From Macrosoma leucophasiata (Eukaryota; Arthropoda; Insecta; Lepidoptera; Hedylidae), in assembly GCA_036365455.1 (NCBI GenBank), contig JAWQUS010000010.1, positions 22,368,501 to 22,432,500 on the forward strand: a stretch of DNA of 64,000 nucleotides, given 5' to 3'. Under the pieces are notes generated by a model that saw nothing but the letters and a program-made list of their open reading frames with translations, ran no database searches and was not told the DNA's origin. Made by a program: the position numbers and the translations under genes. Position 1 is the first letter of the stretch; each line of letters opens with the position of its first letter. This document shows, one piece after another, positions 10,315 to 22,575 of the stretch.

Positions 10315-10518
10315 AGCGCGCATGGCCCCACGGCTGGTGTAGATCGGCGGAAGCGATCTACACGGTAAAGCGATACGGGCGCGGTCGGGTATGTGATGGG
10401 TGGCAAATTAAAAATGCGTGTTGCCATTCTTCGAAGGGCACGTTAAGCCGTCGGTCCTGGTCGCTATCGGCAGATAGCAGTCGTTAAACCTTGTCGGAGG
10501 CCTTATGGGGTTTGAAAA
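10315..10518 (+). repeat. SINE C (5S-rRNA-like head), 3'-truncated copy
   Basis: The head gcgcatggccccacggctggtgtagatc and the 5S-like core tacgggcgcggtcgggtatgtgatgggtggc are present, then the tatcggcagatag hairpin, ending at ccttatggggtttgaaaa. The RTE-like tail is missing. Confidence 0.75.
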
Positions 10519-10629
10519 ACATACCTTTATCTACACATTCTACCAACCTTCATAATTGGATATAAGCGCGTATTAAGAAATTGTAATGTACCACATTTCT
10601 GTCTCAGATGCAAAACTAGATACTAAAGC

Positions 10630-10757
10630 CTTCTAGGCAACGCATCTAGATCGCATTGGGACCTTTGGATTTGCTTAGATGTCTTTAGTCTTCAAGCTGC
10701 CGTATTCACTTACTAACCATGTGAACCGAAACGCTGTTTACCACTTTCATTACGAAA
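10630..10757 (+). repeat. Degenerate ACTGGTGGTAG-family tail fragment
   Basis: Recognisable words are caacgcatctagat, ttagatgtctttag..ctgc, ccatgtgaacc and tttaccactttcattac. Many substitutions indicate an old copy. Confidence 0.6.
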
Positions 10758-10915
10758 AACAAAAAAAAAAATTTTTAAATATTCATGCCAAAATTTCAAT
10801 CTTCATATGATAGATCGATAAAATCAATGGGTCGCAATGGGTCTGATGATTTTTGCCACTTCTATATAGTATTGCTTTACCAATTTTATAAAGTGAGTCA
10901 CACTTAGGGTGAGAT

Positions 10916-11043
10916 TCCAGACCGCACTACGACTTTACTTTGAGCGAAGTATGCTTAGAACTGTCAGTACAGTATGGGTATTAACAGTTCCAAGCGTACT
11001 TTGCGCAAAATAAAGTCGTAGTGCGGTTTGTGAATCTCACCCT
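10916..11043. mobile_element. MITE with 55-60 bp terminal inverted repeats (AGGGTGAGATTC)
   Basis: The 128-bp element is almost entirely palindromic. The left arm agggtgagattccagaccgc... and the right arm ...tgtgaatctcaccct match over about 60 bp with some 85% identity, leaving a small loop. No clear target duplication was found. Confidence 0.82.
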
Positions 11044-11700
11044 GAACCAAGAAGCGTTCCTAAATGTTGCTAAGATAAAGTCATCATTGTAATACCGTGC
11101 CATTCCTGGTCGCCAGCGTAGAAAATTACGTTAATTATGCATCAGTGGGTCGCGAAACTGCAGTGTCTCCTAGCTCCGAATCCGGAATGGCCTAATTCCC
11201 ATTCACGAGCGACCGGACCGACGTGACGCGGGCGCCGAATCGCCTTTTATTGTATTACACCGAACCGGTTTAGACTGGTTATGGCCAAGTTTTGGATTTC
11301 CTGATTTCCGAATGAATGCACTTGAATTGAAGATGCATTGAGTTTTGGTGTTGATGTTGCGAAATCTCTTGTCAGTCTTGGATTGAATCTGTATGTCGTT
11401 GCTAAGTATAATTATTTCGAGATGTTTAGAATTCTATTACTATTGTATTACTAGATAATTGTACCTATTAATCGTATTAGTATTATTACCAACTTCCAAT
11501 CTCTTATAAATATAATATACTGAGTACCGCTACCACTTTTTTATAGGGAATGATAGATTTCCTAATTAAGATATCATAATATACTGTTGATTTTACTCTA
11601 GCAAATGAAATCAGTTGTTTACTTGTGTACGTACTCGTACTATCGTAACACCAAATCTATCTCTGGTTTGTAAATATTATACCTTTCCTACGTATACCTA
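11044..11700. other. Intergenic stretch, nothing recognised
   Basis: No repeat or gene recognised. 11160-11230 is somewhat GC-rich (gcgagcgaccggaccgacgtgacgcgggcgcc) without a coding frame. Confidence 0.45.
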
Positions 11701-11703
11701 TTA

Positions 11704-12568
11704 GGTTGGGGAAAAAGTTTCTTCGCATTTTTTAAGATAATTCAAAACATTTTTTAATATAGTTTATTTAAATTTAACTAAAGTATGTATGTACCATTTT
11801 GTTAGATAACCTTTTGCCATCTTGTAGGTAGGGACATGATCCCATTGCTATAAAAATTTTGGGACTTCTCATCAAAATACCGCGACCGAAACATAAAAAC
11901 AGGTGGAAATCTGAAGGTGCAAGGTCAGGACTATACGGCGGATGAATTAACACCTCCCAGCCAAACTCTCTTAATTTTTGCTGAGTGGCCATGAATGTGT
12001 GAGGTCTAGCTTTATCATGATGAAACACCACACCCCTTCTGTTGATCAATTCCGGCCGCTTTCTCTCAACTTCTTGCTTTAATCTCATCAGTTGTTCGCA
12101 GTAGAGTTCTCAGTTCTTCAGCTACGTCGTAACTACTGATATGTCGATCTTGCTCCACTTTTTCAAAAATGGCATCCATTTTATCCGTAATAGGGCGACC
12201 AGAGCGAGGTGCATCTTTGACATCAAAATTTCCGGATTGAAAACGCTTAAAACCAAATTTGTGCTACTCTCACAGACACTGCACTAGGTCCATAAACATC
12301 GCAAATTTTTTTCGCTGCTTGCGTTGCATTTTCACCTTATTTGTAGTAAATTTCAAAATGTATCGAATTTCTTCATTAGATTCACTCATCTTGACAGTAT
12401 GAAAAACAAATGAAAATCACACATTTGCCTAATTTGAATTTGGGATTATGTTCTTTAAAATTTTAACTTTCAATGATACCGAAACCAGCCAGATACAAAT
12501 ACTACAGCCAAAGAGATTTTATTACAAGTTCATACATACTATAATGCAAAAAGACTTTTTCCCCAACC
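11704..12568 (-). mobile_element. mariner transposon, internally deleted
   Basis: Terminal inverted repeats ggttggggaaaaagt (left) and actttttccccaacc (right) lie between TA dinucleotides at 11702-11703 and 12569-12570. On the minus strand a transposase starts near 12388 (MSESNEEIRYILKF...). It continues through the helix-turn-helix part (FKRFQSGNFDVKDAPRSGRP) in broken frames and then jumps directly to the C-terminal catalytic part. The frame at 12088-11774 holds HHDKARPHT and SPDLAPSDFHLF, the second and third acids of the D,D34D triad. The segment with the first catalytic Asp is deleted, so the copy cannot be autonomous. Confidence 0.92.
11774..12088 (-). pseudogene. mariner transposase, C-terminal catalytic fragment
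   Basis: 104 codons contain the catalytic motifs HHDKARPH and PPYSPDLAPSDFHLF, which belong to the DDE/D transposase core that cuts and joins the TA-target transposon. The end after DFHLF is frameshifted (LCFGRGILM... instead of the usual family continuation). The N-terminal DNA-binding part survives only as fragments at 12110-12388. Non-functional. Confidence 0.9.
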
Positions 12569-12719
12569 TATTATATCAAATCAATATCGGTAAATTATTA
12601 CTAACACTGTTCTGTTTCTTCTTAAATGATAATATCTAAACTGAAAATCTTTCTAATTTAGAATGGAACACTATCATTAATCTTTGGCTCGGTAAAATAT
12701 GTCTAGTATAGGCGATTAT

Positions 12720-14405
12720 TTTATTGGACCGTGAAGAAAACTCCGAGGGAAAACTACAAGCACTCTAATGTCTTGCAGTCAACATTCGTGCCGTTAAAGC
12801 TGGCATTTCTGTAGTTACCAACATCTCAAAGGATTGTTGTCCCTGTAATTTATCCCGATGACATTGAAGCTACTCGGTTATAAAACAATTTCTTAGCACT
12901 TTATTATGTCGGATGCTTTAGAGTTTCCGTGCATTGAGACGGGGTATATATTATCATATTTTGATGACATTATTTAGAGACAAATAAAATCCTAAGAAAC
13001 AATACCGAAGTTGCTTGGATTCTTTTAAAACCTTTACGACGCCTGACTGTTATTTAATGCTGGTATCATAATAAGAGTCCTTAAGGATTCAACCTTCAAC
13101 CTATTTTACAATCTAAACGCGTTGTGTGCTTAAGATTTGCGCAAAATAGAATTCGTCGATTTCAAACTATCTCGTATTTCTGAAGGACTCTTTTGACACT
13201 AGTTTTAAAGGCGAGAACTATGAACGACTTTTGGGCAAGTATTTAAATATCAGAATGTAGCAGCTATAAAACATTTTAAGTCACTCTAAGAAAACTGCAG
13301 TCTGAACAACAAGTACTTTTAGACTTAATAAACCATTAGCATCGTCTTTAAAGTTTGTATTTGACTTTACATTTCAAAGGAGTGTCTTCCCTGTCGTTAA
13401 TCCCAACGACAGTGCAACTTTTGGTTTCTACTTCATGAAACAATTTCTTAGCATCTTATCTCTTGTATGTAAGTATATTTTTTTAAACAATAATTTGTAA
13501 AGTTTTGAATGAAAAAATGGAAAATGATTTTCAGACTCGAATATTTTTTCAAATAGGGCTTTAAACCACCGGCACATTAAATTGATATATACGATATACT
13601 GGATGCATAATCGGGTGTGTTTTATATCGGATAGAGACAGGTTAGCGCTATAGCAACTAGACGAGTGATTCAGAATTCGTCGGATTCAGTTTCACCTTAG
13701 ATATTTTTCTTTTTTTTCTTCTCATCCCTTTTAAGTTACTTGCGTGTCATATTGTAAGAAATACATTATGATAAAATATTCGCTGTAAAACGACGCTGAT
13801 CACACATTAGACTGTTTAGACAAATCAAAATTATAAAATTTTCTGAAATCTTATAACTCTAAAGTGATATTAAATCAAATTTAATTTAATCACTTGGAAA
13901 TAATACATTTTCTTGTGATAGATGAAATTACAAAAGGAATTAAAGTAAATAACAGCAAATGATATGTCAAAAAAAATAATAATAATCGGTAGTAGCCAGC
14001 CGGCGGACTCATAAACAAGGTCATCTGCTTAACAAGTGTCTTGAGATTTAAAATGAATTTCCAACGAGTTTGAGATTTGAGATGGTCACAAACTAGCCCA
14101 AATTTCTCAAGGATTTTTTGACGCTAGTTTTGAAAACTTATTAAGCATTTTAACTACAGAAATATAAGAAGCTTTCAACACAAGAAATATCTTTACTCCC
14201 CTTAAAAATAACACGTCTGAACTACAAGTACTCTGATGTCCTGCAGTCTTAATAAGCCATTAACATTCGTGCTGCTAAGGCTTGTGTTTCACTAGTAACA
14301 TCTCAAAGGACTGTCGTCCCTGTAATTAATCTCGACGACATTGGAACTCCTCGGTTTTTACTTCATGAGACAATTTCTTGACGCTTTATCTCTTGTGTAA
14401 ATAGC
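12720..14405 (+). repeat. Three diverged direct copies of an unassigned repeat
   Basis: Copies lie at about 12720-12945, 13160-13480 and 14040-14405. They share, in order: an actacaagtactct block, cttaataagccattaacattcgt, catctcaaaggactgtcgtccctgtaat, cgacgacattgg, cttcatgagacaatttctt and a cttatctcttgtg end. Copies 2 and 3 also share an upstream block ending ttttgacactagttt. The copies are perhaps 70-80% alike and carry no open frame. They could be an old local duplication or remnants of an unknown element. Confidence 0.7.
13855..13985 (-). repeat. 3'-UTR fragment of the CR1-like LINE found at 19-26 kb
   Basis: ttaatcacttggaaataatacattttcttgtgatagatgaaattac parallels 19017-19118 and 24477-24578, including atatgtcaaa at the upstream side. 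It is a diverged, 5'-truncated insertion on the minus strand lodged between two copies of the local repeat. Confidence 0.75.
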
Positions 14406-14493
14406 TTTAGACTTTCAAATGACGTAGACTGTTGTTTATTAATAGTGAAATGTTTTACTTACTATATATGTGCAAGTGCATGTTTATCATGTT

Positions 14494-14777
14494 TTTTACT
14501 GGTGGTAGAGTTCCAGTGACGGAGCTCGCGGGCGTAGGTACCACCGCATTACCTAATATACTTGCCGCTAAATGGTAGTGTTCAGCACTATCGTGTTCCG
14601 GTCAGGTGGTAATGTACGGCCCTGTAATTTCCGGCACAGAGGCATAACACCTTAGGCCTTAGGAGTGGTAACGCATCTGCATTTTTACCTCTGGTCATTG
14701 TGTGGGTGTCTATAGGCTGCATGTGAACTGTATGCTTGTTTGCCATTTTTAAAACATTAAAAAAAAAAAAAAAAAAT
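14494..14777 (+). repeat. ACTGGTGGTAG-family repeat, full length
   Basis: It runs from tttttactggtggtagagttcc to aaaacattaaaaaa. The flanks carry a partial direct repeat (gcaagtgcatgttta before, gtaagtgcatgttt after), consistent with a target duplication of about 15-20 bp. Confidence 0.88.
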
Positions 14778-15732
14778 GTAAGTGCATGTTTTATAATACA
14801 ATTTTGCCTTTGTAGCTTTGACTCTGTGTTTCTTTAGTTTCAAATTTCGCGTAGGTATGTTTATAAGATTTATTTGTATAGTGTAGGCTTTTAAATCTTT
14901 TTAAGGGTTTTTTTTTGAGTCAAACTCCACTTTACTTTCAAACGAATATTGTGACAACCATTCGCTTCACTTGCTTAGAACAGAATGCCGGCCGATGAGG
15001 GCTCTCGCCCTTAAATACGAGTAGACTCCTTCCAGTACAACAAGCTCGTAACGAATTAAAACTGATAAGCTCATTAGTAAATGATATATCAAGTGTTTTA
15101 ACAATAGCTGCCCCAATAAAAAGGGGTCTATACGAGTATGATCTTACAATAGTTACTTTTATAAAGCGTAGAGTTTACGCTCATATTCTTCATTCGCTAA
15201 AGATTAAGGGTGCGTTGCCATTGAAGCGGAGTTGCGCGGAGCTCAGCTACGCAGGGCTGTGTAAAGACATGGTCAGATGTTTTCATTGAATCTTGGCAGT
15301 TGCTTGAAAGTTGTGCAGAGCTAAGCTGTGTAGCTGGTTGAAGATGAGCCTAGCCGGGTTAAGCTAACATGTATAGCTAGCTCAAGTTAAGCTGAGTGGG
15401 GTTGTGATTACATTTTGGTTGGAGCGTGACGCCACGTAACCCTGCACCGCCCCGCTCCGCCGCGAAATTTCCCGCTCAGCTTCGCCTGGCCCCGCTTCAC
15501 CTAGCACAGCTCAACATGACAAAGCTCTGCTTTGCACAGCACGCTTTACATTTGAATATAGTGCTTCTCAACTTAGCTAATACTGTTTCCACTGAAGTGG
15601 AGCGGAGATGAGATGTGTGATTTGAGCAATCCAAAGAAGCAATTAGAGAATCCAAAACATATGTACTGCCCCATAGCGGATCTTTTTTTAATCTGCCCAG
15701 GATAAAGGCTAATTGGACTATTAAAACTAGTT
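14778..15732. other. Intergenic DNA with an AGCT/GCGGAG-rich block
   Basis: 15205-15610 is dense in related words (gcggagttgcgcggagctcagct, agagctaagctgtgtagct, agctcaacatgacaaagctctgc) and ends tttccactgaagtggagcgg. This echoes gttgccattgaagcggag at its start. It may be a decayed MITE or foldback element. The 61-codon frame at 15426 is low-complexity and not supported as a gene. Confidence 0.5.
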
Positions 15733-15950
15733 TTCGGATTTATCTCGCGTATATTAAACTAAAATGATTATTTAAAATCGATCCCGACGTTTCGGTCGCT
15801 TTTGAGCTTCCGTGGTCTCGGGCCGACTGAGGTGGTATTTGTCTGATTGCAGTTTGAAAAATTATTATGTGCAGCTACCTCCATCTATTTCGCAAACGTC
15901 TTGCGTAGCGTTCAGGATTAACACAAAAGTTACTAACAGTACCTTGAGGT
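15733..15950 (+). repeat. GACGTTTCGGTCGC repeat family, left part
   Basis: It starts tcggatttatctcgcgtatatta and includes cccgacgtttcggtcgc, cttccgtggtctcgggccgactgagg and gtgcagctacctccatctatttcgcaaacg, all shared with 44970-45279. The right inverted terminal part is absent. Confidence 0.8.
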
Positions 15951-16496
15951 CTTACACTGTTGCGGTTGGGCTTTTATTCTACTGAGTATTGGATCCCATA
16001 TTTGTGACAATCGCCAACCAACTAGTTTTATTTCAATGCGTGCAGCTCGCGAAAACCTAAGAACATACTAAATACGGATATGTTGAGTAGATTTATAATT
16101 TCTTGATTTGACGTCTCATGTTTGATAGGAAATACTTACAACTGACCAATTTCTTAAATAAGGTAAAGAAAGGTTACTATTGTATCAAAATTGAATTCAC
16201 AAAAAAAACAGAAAGCATTTCAGTTGAAACGATAACGGTATCCGTGACAGTTGACCTGGTAGAGCAATAAAAAACAGCTGCGTTTAAGATATATCCCGTC
16301 GCTTTCTTTCTATATAACCATTTCATCGCAGACTGTACAAAAAGGATATAAGAATGGGTTTTTCTGAACAACTGTAATTGAAGCTAAATAGTCGTGAAAG
16401 AAATTTATATCACGTTGAACAAGAATTGTATTACTTCTTATGTAGTTTAAAAGTATTTTTGTGTGGCGATGTAATTCGTGTTGATATACGGATACC
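15951..16496. other. AT-rich stretch, nothing recognised
   Basis: Only chance frames are seen (16177-16371 and 16310-16630 overlap in antisense to repeats). Confidence 0.45.
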
Positions 16497-16766
16497 AGAG
16501 ATCCAAATACAGATGCGTTGCCACCTGTGATAGTTATAACGTCTCTGTGATCGACGACCCGGTTAGTCCAGCGGTGGGAGATGACCGTTTGATTCGAAGG
16601 GTCGCGGATTCGATTCCTGCACCGGGACAAATATTTGTATATCCTACAGATCTTTGTTTCGGGTCTGGGTGTTTGTGTATGTGTTGTATGTGTACAACGG
16701 CACCCACGACACAGGTTTAAACCTACTGTGAGGTTGTGAGTGTACGCGTATTTTATTTATTTATTT
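16497..16766 (+). repeat. tRNA-headed SINE (family B) beside an ACTGGTGGTAG fragment
   Basis: 16554-16766 starts with a tRNA-like head: A-box-like ttagtccagcggtggga and B box ggattcgattcctg. The body is shared with 49643 and 18492 (gggtctgggtgtttgtg, cacccacgacacaggttta, cctactgtgaggttgtgagtgt) and the tail is (TTTA)n. 16497-16551 is a minus-strand scrap of the ACTGGTGGTAG family (cagatgcgttgccacc...gtctctgtga). Confidence 0.8.
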
Positions 16767-16811
16767 CGGGGTTGAACCGGTTAGATGGAACCGGTTCACG
16801 ATTTTTATGTT

Positions 16812-17063
16812 ATGAAGTGGCAAACAAGCACACAGTTTACGTTGATGGTAAGTATTACAGTAACCTATACCATCTACATGAGGTTTCAACGTAGATGCTT
16901 TGCTACATCTGAGGTCTTAGTTATTATGCCTCTGTGCCGGAATTTACATTACCACCTGACCGGAACACGATAGCGCTGTACTACCTTTAAGCGGCAGACA
17001 GATTGGATAATCCGGTGGTGCCTACACCTTCAAGCTTACACTGGAGCTCAACAAGCAGTAAAA
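16812..17063 (-). repeat. ACTGGTGGTAG-family repeat, diverged
   Basis: gaagtggcaaacaagcacacagtttacgttgatg at the tail and caagcagtaaaaatc at the head. All internal blocks are present with substitutions. Confidence 0.8.
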
Positions 17064-17489
17064 ATCATTCTTAATACAATCATCAGCTAAAAACGATAAA
17101 ATCCCAATATCTGAAGAGTCCATCTCCACATAACTGGGTTACAGCAATTAACAATTTATTTCATTGTCCCAGTACAATGGCAGCCATTTATTTTTCTGAA
17201 AGACCACAGAATAATGTTCATAACGCGAAACGTTCGTTAGGAGCCTTTGTTAAATATGGGCTCGTTTTCTCTGCTTTCTTTTAATTTAATCCTTTAGGAA
17301 CAGCTGTTTCTTAATAAGGCTTGTTTAGACAAAGGGAAATGTGGAGCGGAATGGCACGTGCCAAGGTTTTTTTTACTTTCATTTTTTCAGACTGAATCTG
17401 AGTGGCGATGTACTTTATGGGGATTGAGTAATGGATTATGAGATTATTTTAATTAAAGTTATAAGTTGAATAAAAAAAAACTTTCTTTA

Positions 17490-17600
17490 CGGATTTATAT
17501 TGCGTTGATTTTTTTAAATCAACCCGATGTTTAGGTCTCTTTTCAGCTTCCTTGCTGAGGTGGGTTTCGTGGTCGTGGTCGTGGTAAATTTATATGATAA
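17490..17600 (+). repeat. Degenerate GACGTTTCGGTCGC-family fragment
   Basis: acggatttatattgcgt, aacccgatgtttaggtctcttttcagcttcc and a gctgaggtgg word follow the order seen at 15733, with an internal deletion. Confidence 0.65.
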
Positions 17601-17721
17601 TATCTGAATTGATTATATTTAATTGTAGGTACTTTTCGAAATATCACGTCATGTGAGTTAAATGTTTTATTAAATTATTAGATAAATTAAATTATTTTTG
17701 TACATAAAATGCCAGAAACTA

Positions 17722-18128
17722 GGGCCCTGTGCCCTACATTTCCACTTGATAGGAACACAATAGCGTGAAACACTACCGTCAAGTGGAATAGGTAATGCGG
17801 TGATGCCTACGCTCGCAAGCTCCATCACTGGATCTCTACCGATAGTAAAAGCAAAAACGCACTCATCTCTGCGTTAATGTATTTTTTTTTCTATGTAATA
17901 AAAATGCAGTTCACATTGACGTTAATCAGAGGTCAAAATGCAGATGCGTTGCCACTCCTGAGGCTTAAGGTGCTATGCCTCTGTGCCGGAAATTACAAGA
18001 CCGTACATTACCACCTGACCGGAACACGATAGTGCTGAACACTACCATTTAGCGGCAAGTATATTAGGTAGTGCGGTGGTGCCTACGCCCGCGAGCTCCG
18101 TCACTGGAGCTCTACCACCAGTAAAAAT
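17722..18128 (-). repeat. Two ACTGGTGGTAG-family repeats in direct tandem
   Basis: 17722-17853 is an old head-side piece. 17893-18128 is a well-preserved copy lacking part of the tail. They are separated by a short T-rich join (attttttttttctatgtaataaaaatgcagttcac). Confidence 0.85.
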
Positions 18129-18980
18129 GTGCATTATGATTGTATCTTCATATAGTACGATGTACCTGTAAGGAAAAGCCATATTTGGTAATCCATATTC
18201 TCACCACACAGTACAAATTAGCGTAGCGGTAGATATGACAAAGTCTCAAATTCACATTCTATTCACTCACAAAGTAGAAAGCTAATCAACAAAAGCCAGG
18301 CTTTATATGATCATGTTAAAATTCACAAGAGTATTAAGCCTCTAAAGAGATGACAAAAGTCATTTCCACGCCTCATCGTATTAGCATCACAATGTGACCC
18401 TGCCCTTAGTTGAACAATCACGAAGTCTTTAAGGGGTGGTTTCTCTAAGCTGTTCGAGAAAACGGCTACATTTATTAAATAAAAATTAAATACGCTTACA
18501 CTCACAGCCCCACATTAGGTATAAACCTGTGTCGTGGGTGCCGTTACATAAACACCTAGACCCGAAACAAATATCTGTAGGCCATTACATTATTGAGGTC
18601 GAAATCGTGAAAAGTCAGATATTAATAAATCGCGTGTTAAGTAAGTCCAGTGGTCAATATACTGGCCTCTAATTAAGATAAGATCAGATATCAGGTGGCC
18701 GGACTACTTGTCAGTCAATCCTTTGACATGAAAAAAGGTATATCGCGTATTTTATTATAAGTAATACTTCTGTTTTTAAATTTTCTTCTTCTTTAACTGT
18801 TGTGGCGCTCAGAACTGAAAAAAAAACAAAATATCTCTTGAACTAGAACATGCTGAGTTAGGACCAATTTGTAACGATGTAATGTAGCAATACCTGATGT
18901 TACCTTTAGTAATTTTCTTTCTTTCTTTCTTTTTATATACCTACAGTTGAAACCCCTAAATAAATTTTAAATTAACGTTG
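18129..18980. other. Intergenic DNA with SINE B scrap
   Basis: 18492-18583 is a minus-strand fragment of SINE B without its head. 18685-18735 (atcaggtggccggactacttgtcagtcaa) resembles the end of another lepidopteran repeat also seen at 53320-53390. 18911-18933 is a (TTTC)n microsatellite. No gene. Confidence 0.55.
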
Positions 18981-19391
18981 CTCAAACTCAAACTCAAACT
19001 CAAACTCAAAAATTCATTTAATCACTTGGAAATAATAGAATTTGCTTGTGATAGGTCAAATTACAAATATAAAATTAAAGCGAATAACAACTGATACGTT
19101 GATTAATATGTCAAAGTAAATAAATTAATAATAGTCCAAAAATACTTAATAATAAAAATAGGTATCAACAGAATGTTCCATACTCTCTCTCTTTTACAAA
19201 CGGCAAGATAAGACTAAACAAAAAAATATGGGACATTCCTTGTCATTCACTGGCAGAGTTCCAAAGCCCACATTACTGAGAAAAAACCTGCCAAAACAAA
19301 ACTCAGTAGGGTCTTTTCAAATGTTCCTTAAAACTATTTTCACAATATGAAACTTATAACTATGTTTTACAATGTCAAGTACAATGCACAT
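18981..19391 (-). other. 3' UTR and hexamer tail of the CR1-like LINE
   Basis: It contains a conserved block (ctgagttttgttttggcagg, tctgccagtgaatgacaaggaatg) that recurs in diverged truncated copies at 53546-53912 on the other strand. The terminal 130 bp recur at 24447-24579 and 13855-13985. The tail is four to five GAGTTT units. Confidence 0.85.
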
Positions 19392-22300
19392 TCATTTCAC
19401 AAAATTAGTGTTGTCTTGTGGAGCTAGACCAGCATTTGTCCAGGCATCTCTATCCTTTAGATAGTCATCGAGTCTATAGTACGCATTTTTACATAGTGTG
19501 CGTTTAATACATGACTTAAATTTATTATCTGTAAGTTCAAGAATGTTGGACGGAATTTTGTTATAAAACTGTATACAACATGTTAAGAAACATTTATGTG
19601 TTTTCGATAGGCGAAAACTTGGAAATACTAATTTATTTTTATTTCTGGTATTATAAGTATGTATATCATTAATTTTCTTAAATAAGTGCAAGTTTTTCCT
19701 AGCATACAATATATTTTCATAAATATATTGGCAAGGGACCGTCATTATATTTATTTGCTTGAATAATTCTTTCAAGGAGTCACGACTATTTAAGTTATAT
19801 ATCGCTCTAATAGCTATCTTTTGTAATATAAATATTGAATCAATTTCAGCTGCCCGACCCCACAACAAAATACCGTAGGACATGACACTGTGAAAGTAGC
19901 TGAAATAAACGAGTCTCGCAGTGTCGACATCCGTTAACTGTCTAATCTTCCTGACGGCATAAGCAGCAGAACTTAGACGTTTTCCTAACAGTTTAATATG
20001 AGGACCCCATTGCAATTTTGAATCAAGCGTTATACCCAAGAAGACAGCTTCACTAACAAATTGTGTTTTATCATTGTTGAAGAATATTTCCCCTTCTTTA
20101 CTTTTGACATTTGGAAGAGTAAAACGAATACATTTAGTTTTTTTACTATTTAATGCAAGATAATTTACTGTAAACCAATTATGTACTTCTTGTATGGCTT
20201 TATTAATAGTATCATAATTTGGTTCTTTTCTATTCACTTTAAAGACCAGCGAGGTATCATCGGCAAATAAAATTGTTTTAGGCTCACTGATGGGCATCAA
20301 ATGGAGCAAATCATTTATATATACTAAAAACAGAAATGGACCTAATATCGAGCCCTGTGGTACACCCATTTCTACTTTAGAGCCTGGTGATTTTACTCCG
20401 TTAACTTGTATTTTCTGTTCCCGGTTTTCTAGATATGATTTAATAAGTTGAAGGGCTTTACATCCAAGGCCATAGTGCTCAAGTTTGCACATTAACGTAT
20501 TATGGTCCACGCAGTCAAATGCTTTTGAAAGGTCGCAAAAGATTCCTATAGCATCCTGCGAATCTTCCTAAGCTTCATAAATATGTTTAAGTAAAGCAAC
20601 ACCGGCATCAATTGTATTACAACCTTTTGTGAAACCAAATTGTTGGTGGTGTAAGATCTTATTTTTATTAAAGTGCTGCAGCAATTGATTAAGTATCACT
20701 TTCTCGAAAACTTTACTGATAACGGGAAGAACAGATACCGGCCTATAATTATTCGGGTCTTTACTATCCCCTGATTTAAATAATGGTACGACTTTGCTCA
20801 GTTTTAATAAATCCGGAAAGATTCCCTGCTCAGTACATAAATTAAAAATTGAAGATAAATAAGGCGCTACAGTACTAATAATCGATTTACACACTTTAAT
20901 AGACATACCATAAATATCTTCAGTAGCTTTGTTTTTGAGCTGATTAAATGTGGATATGATTGTTTGTGGACTAATATGACTAAATGTTAATTTAATATGA
21001 CAAGGCTCTACGTTCCTTTTAAGAATGTCAATCGATATTCCAGTAGAAGAATTTAAAGGTGCCGTAATTTTGAATGGAATATTAGCAAAGTAATCTTCAA
21101 AGTGTGTAGCAATGTCTAAATCTGAGCCTAAAATACCCTGTGGTGTCTCCAAAAGGACACGAGTTTCAGACCGCTTGTTTTTGCCCGTTTCACTATTTAT
21201 TATTTTCCAGGTCGCCTTCATTTTATCGACTGCATTTTTAATTTTATTGCTTATATAAATTGACTTTGCGTTTTTACATACACTTTTAAAAATTTTTGAA
21301 TATGTAGCGACATACTTGTTAAAATTTGGATTTTGCATATAAGTTTTAAGACCATAAAGTTCAAATAATCGTTCCCTACTTCTTCGAATGCCATCAGTTG
21401 CCCAGTCACAAAAACTAAATTTACACTTTGCGGTTCTTGTTCTAATTTTAAAGATATTATTAAAATGTGTATTAATAGTATCAAAAAATTGTGCATAAAA
21501 ATCATTTGCACTACTTATGTCAAAATTTTGAAAATATAATTTTTCTTTTAAAATATTATTGAAGTTATTCAATCTAACAGATGTTACTGGTCTATGTGTT
21601 TTTTCAATTTTGCTGGAAGGTTTATCTACTTCAAAAGTAATTGTCTGGCCGCTATGATCAGATGGCAAATAGTTAACAATATTTGTAGATATATATTTAC
21701 ATTCACAAAAGATATTATCTATACAAGTTGCCGAGGTTGGGCTCACTCGGGTGGGTTCCAAAAAAACATTGCGTAAGTTGAATGATTTAAATAGATTCAG
21801 TAACCTATTGCTGTTTGAATTATTTTCTAAAATATTAATGTTAAAATCACCACATACAATTACAGACTTTCTACCTGAACATAGTTTTTTTAACAAATCT
21901 TCCATAGTGGACTCAAACATATTCAAATTTTGATAATTTGGTGGTCTATAAACGCACACTATTATATGCTTATCCAGCTCAACACAAGAAACTTCTACAA
22001 TATGTTCAATCGATAACTCAACTATGTCTTTACGTTCCCTGGATTTAATTGAGTTTTTTATCAAAATTAAAGTGCCACCATGTTGCATAACTTTTCTATT
22101 GTAACAACTAACAACAGAATAATTCTTATAATTAATCATGATTTGGTTTTCTTTTAACCAATGTTCAGTTAAACAAACAATGTCATACTGGAATTTCTCC
22201 AGAACTAGTTCTAATTCCAATAACTTGGAATGCAACCCTTGAATATTTTGGTGTAATACTACCAAACTGTTGACTTTATTAAAAGTGCAAATGCCAGAAG

Positions 22301-22418
22301 ATACCGGTTTATTAGTATGTTCAATATTGGTAACTTCTTCTGTCTTAAAATCTAGTTTAAATAATTGAGAGTGCAACCCAAGACGCCTCCGCCAACACCA
22401 GTCAGCAAGGATGTACAA
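19392..22418 (-). CDS. LINE ORF2: endonuclease and reverse transcriptase with one in-frame amber codon
   Basis: The frame has 1009 codons and a single TAG at 20570-20568 (codon 617). An APE-type endonuclease occupies about residues 53-260: QNIQGL near 58, TEHWL near 84, VYRPPN near 157, GDFN at 190-193 and SDHSGQ near 253. The reverse transcriptase follows: NYRPVSVLP and FTKGCNT before the TAG, then DLSKAFDCVDH, GVPQGSILGPFLF and LFADDTSLV (catalytic Asp pair), then the thumb-like FLGITLDSKLQWG. The endonuclease nicks target DNA and the polymerase copies the element's RNA onto the nick. The start codon is uncertain; the ATG used overlaps ORF1's end. The TAG sits between two conserved RT blocks, so the copy should be inactive unless read through. 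Confidence 0.92.
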
Positions 22419-22575
22419 TTTGTATTTCTCCCCTGAGCCAGAGAATACTCAGAGTCCCTGGTGTTGGCAGACGTCATCAGGGGTTGGATGCTATTACACT
22501 CTACGTCATTCATAAAATTATTGGTAACACTTATGTTACTCTCTAAACTACTAATAGAAGAAGAAGAAGAAGAAG

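Noticed and set aside
15426..15611. 61-codon Pro/Ala/Leu-rich frame
   Set aside because: Low-complexity reading of an AGCT/GC-rich repeat block with no homologue recognised.
18983..19007. CRISPR-like or telomere-like tandem repeat (CAAACT)n
   Set aside because: It is the hexamer tail of the LINE; the same tail is at 24447 and in variant form at 53890.
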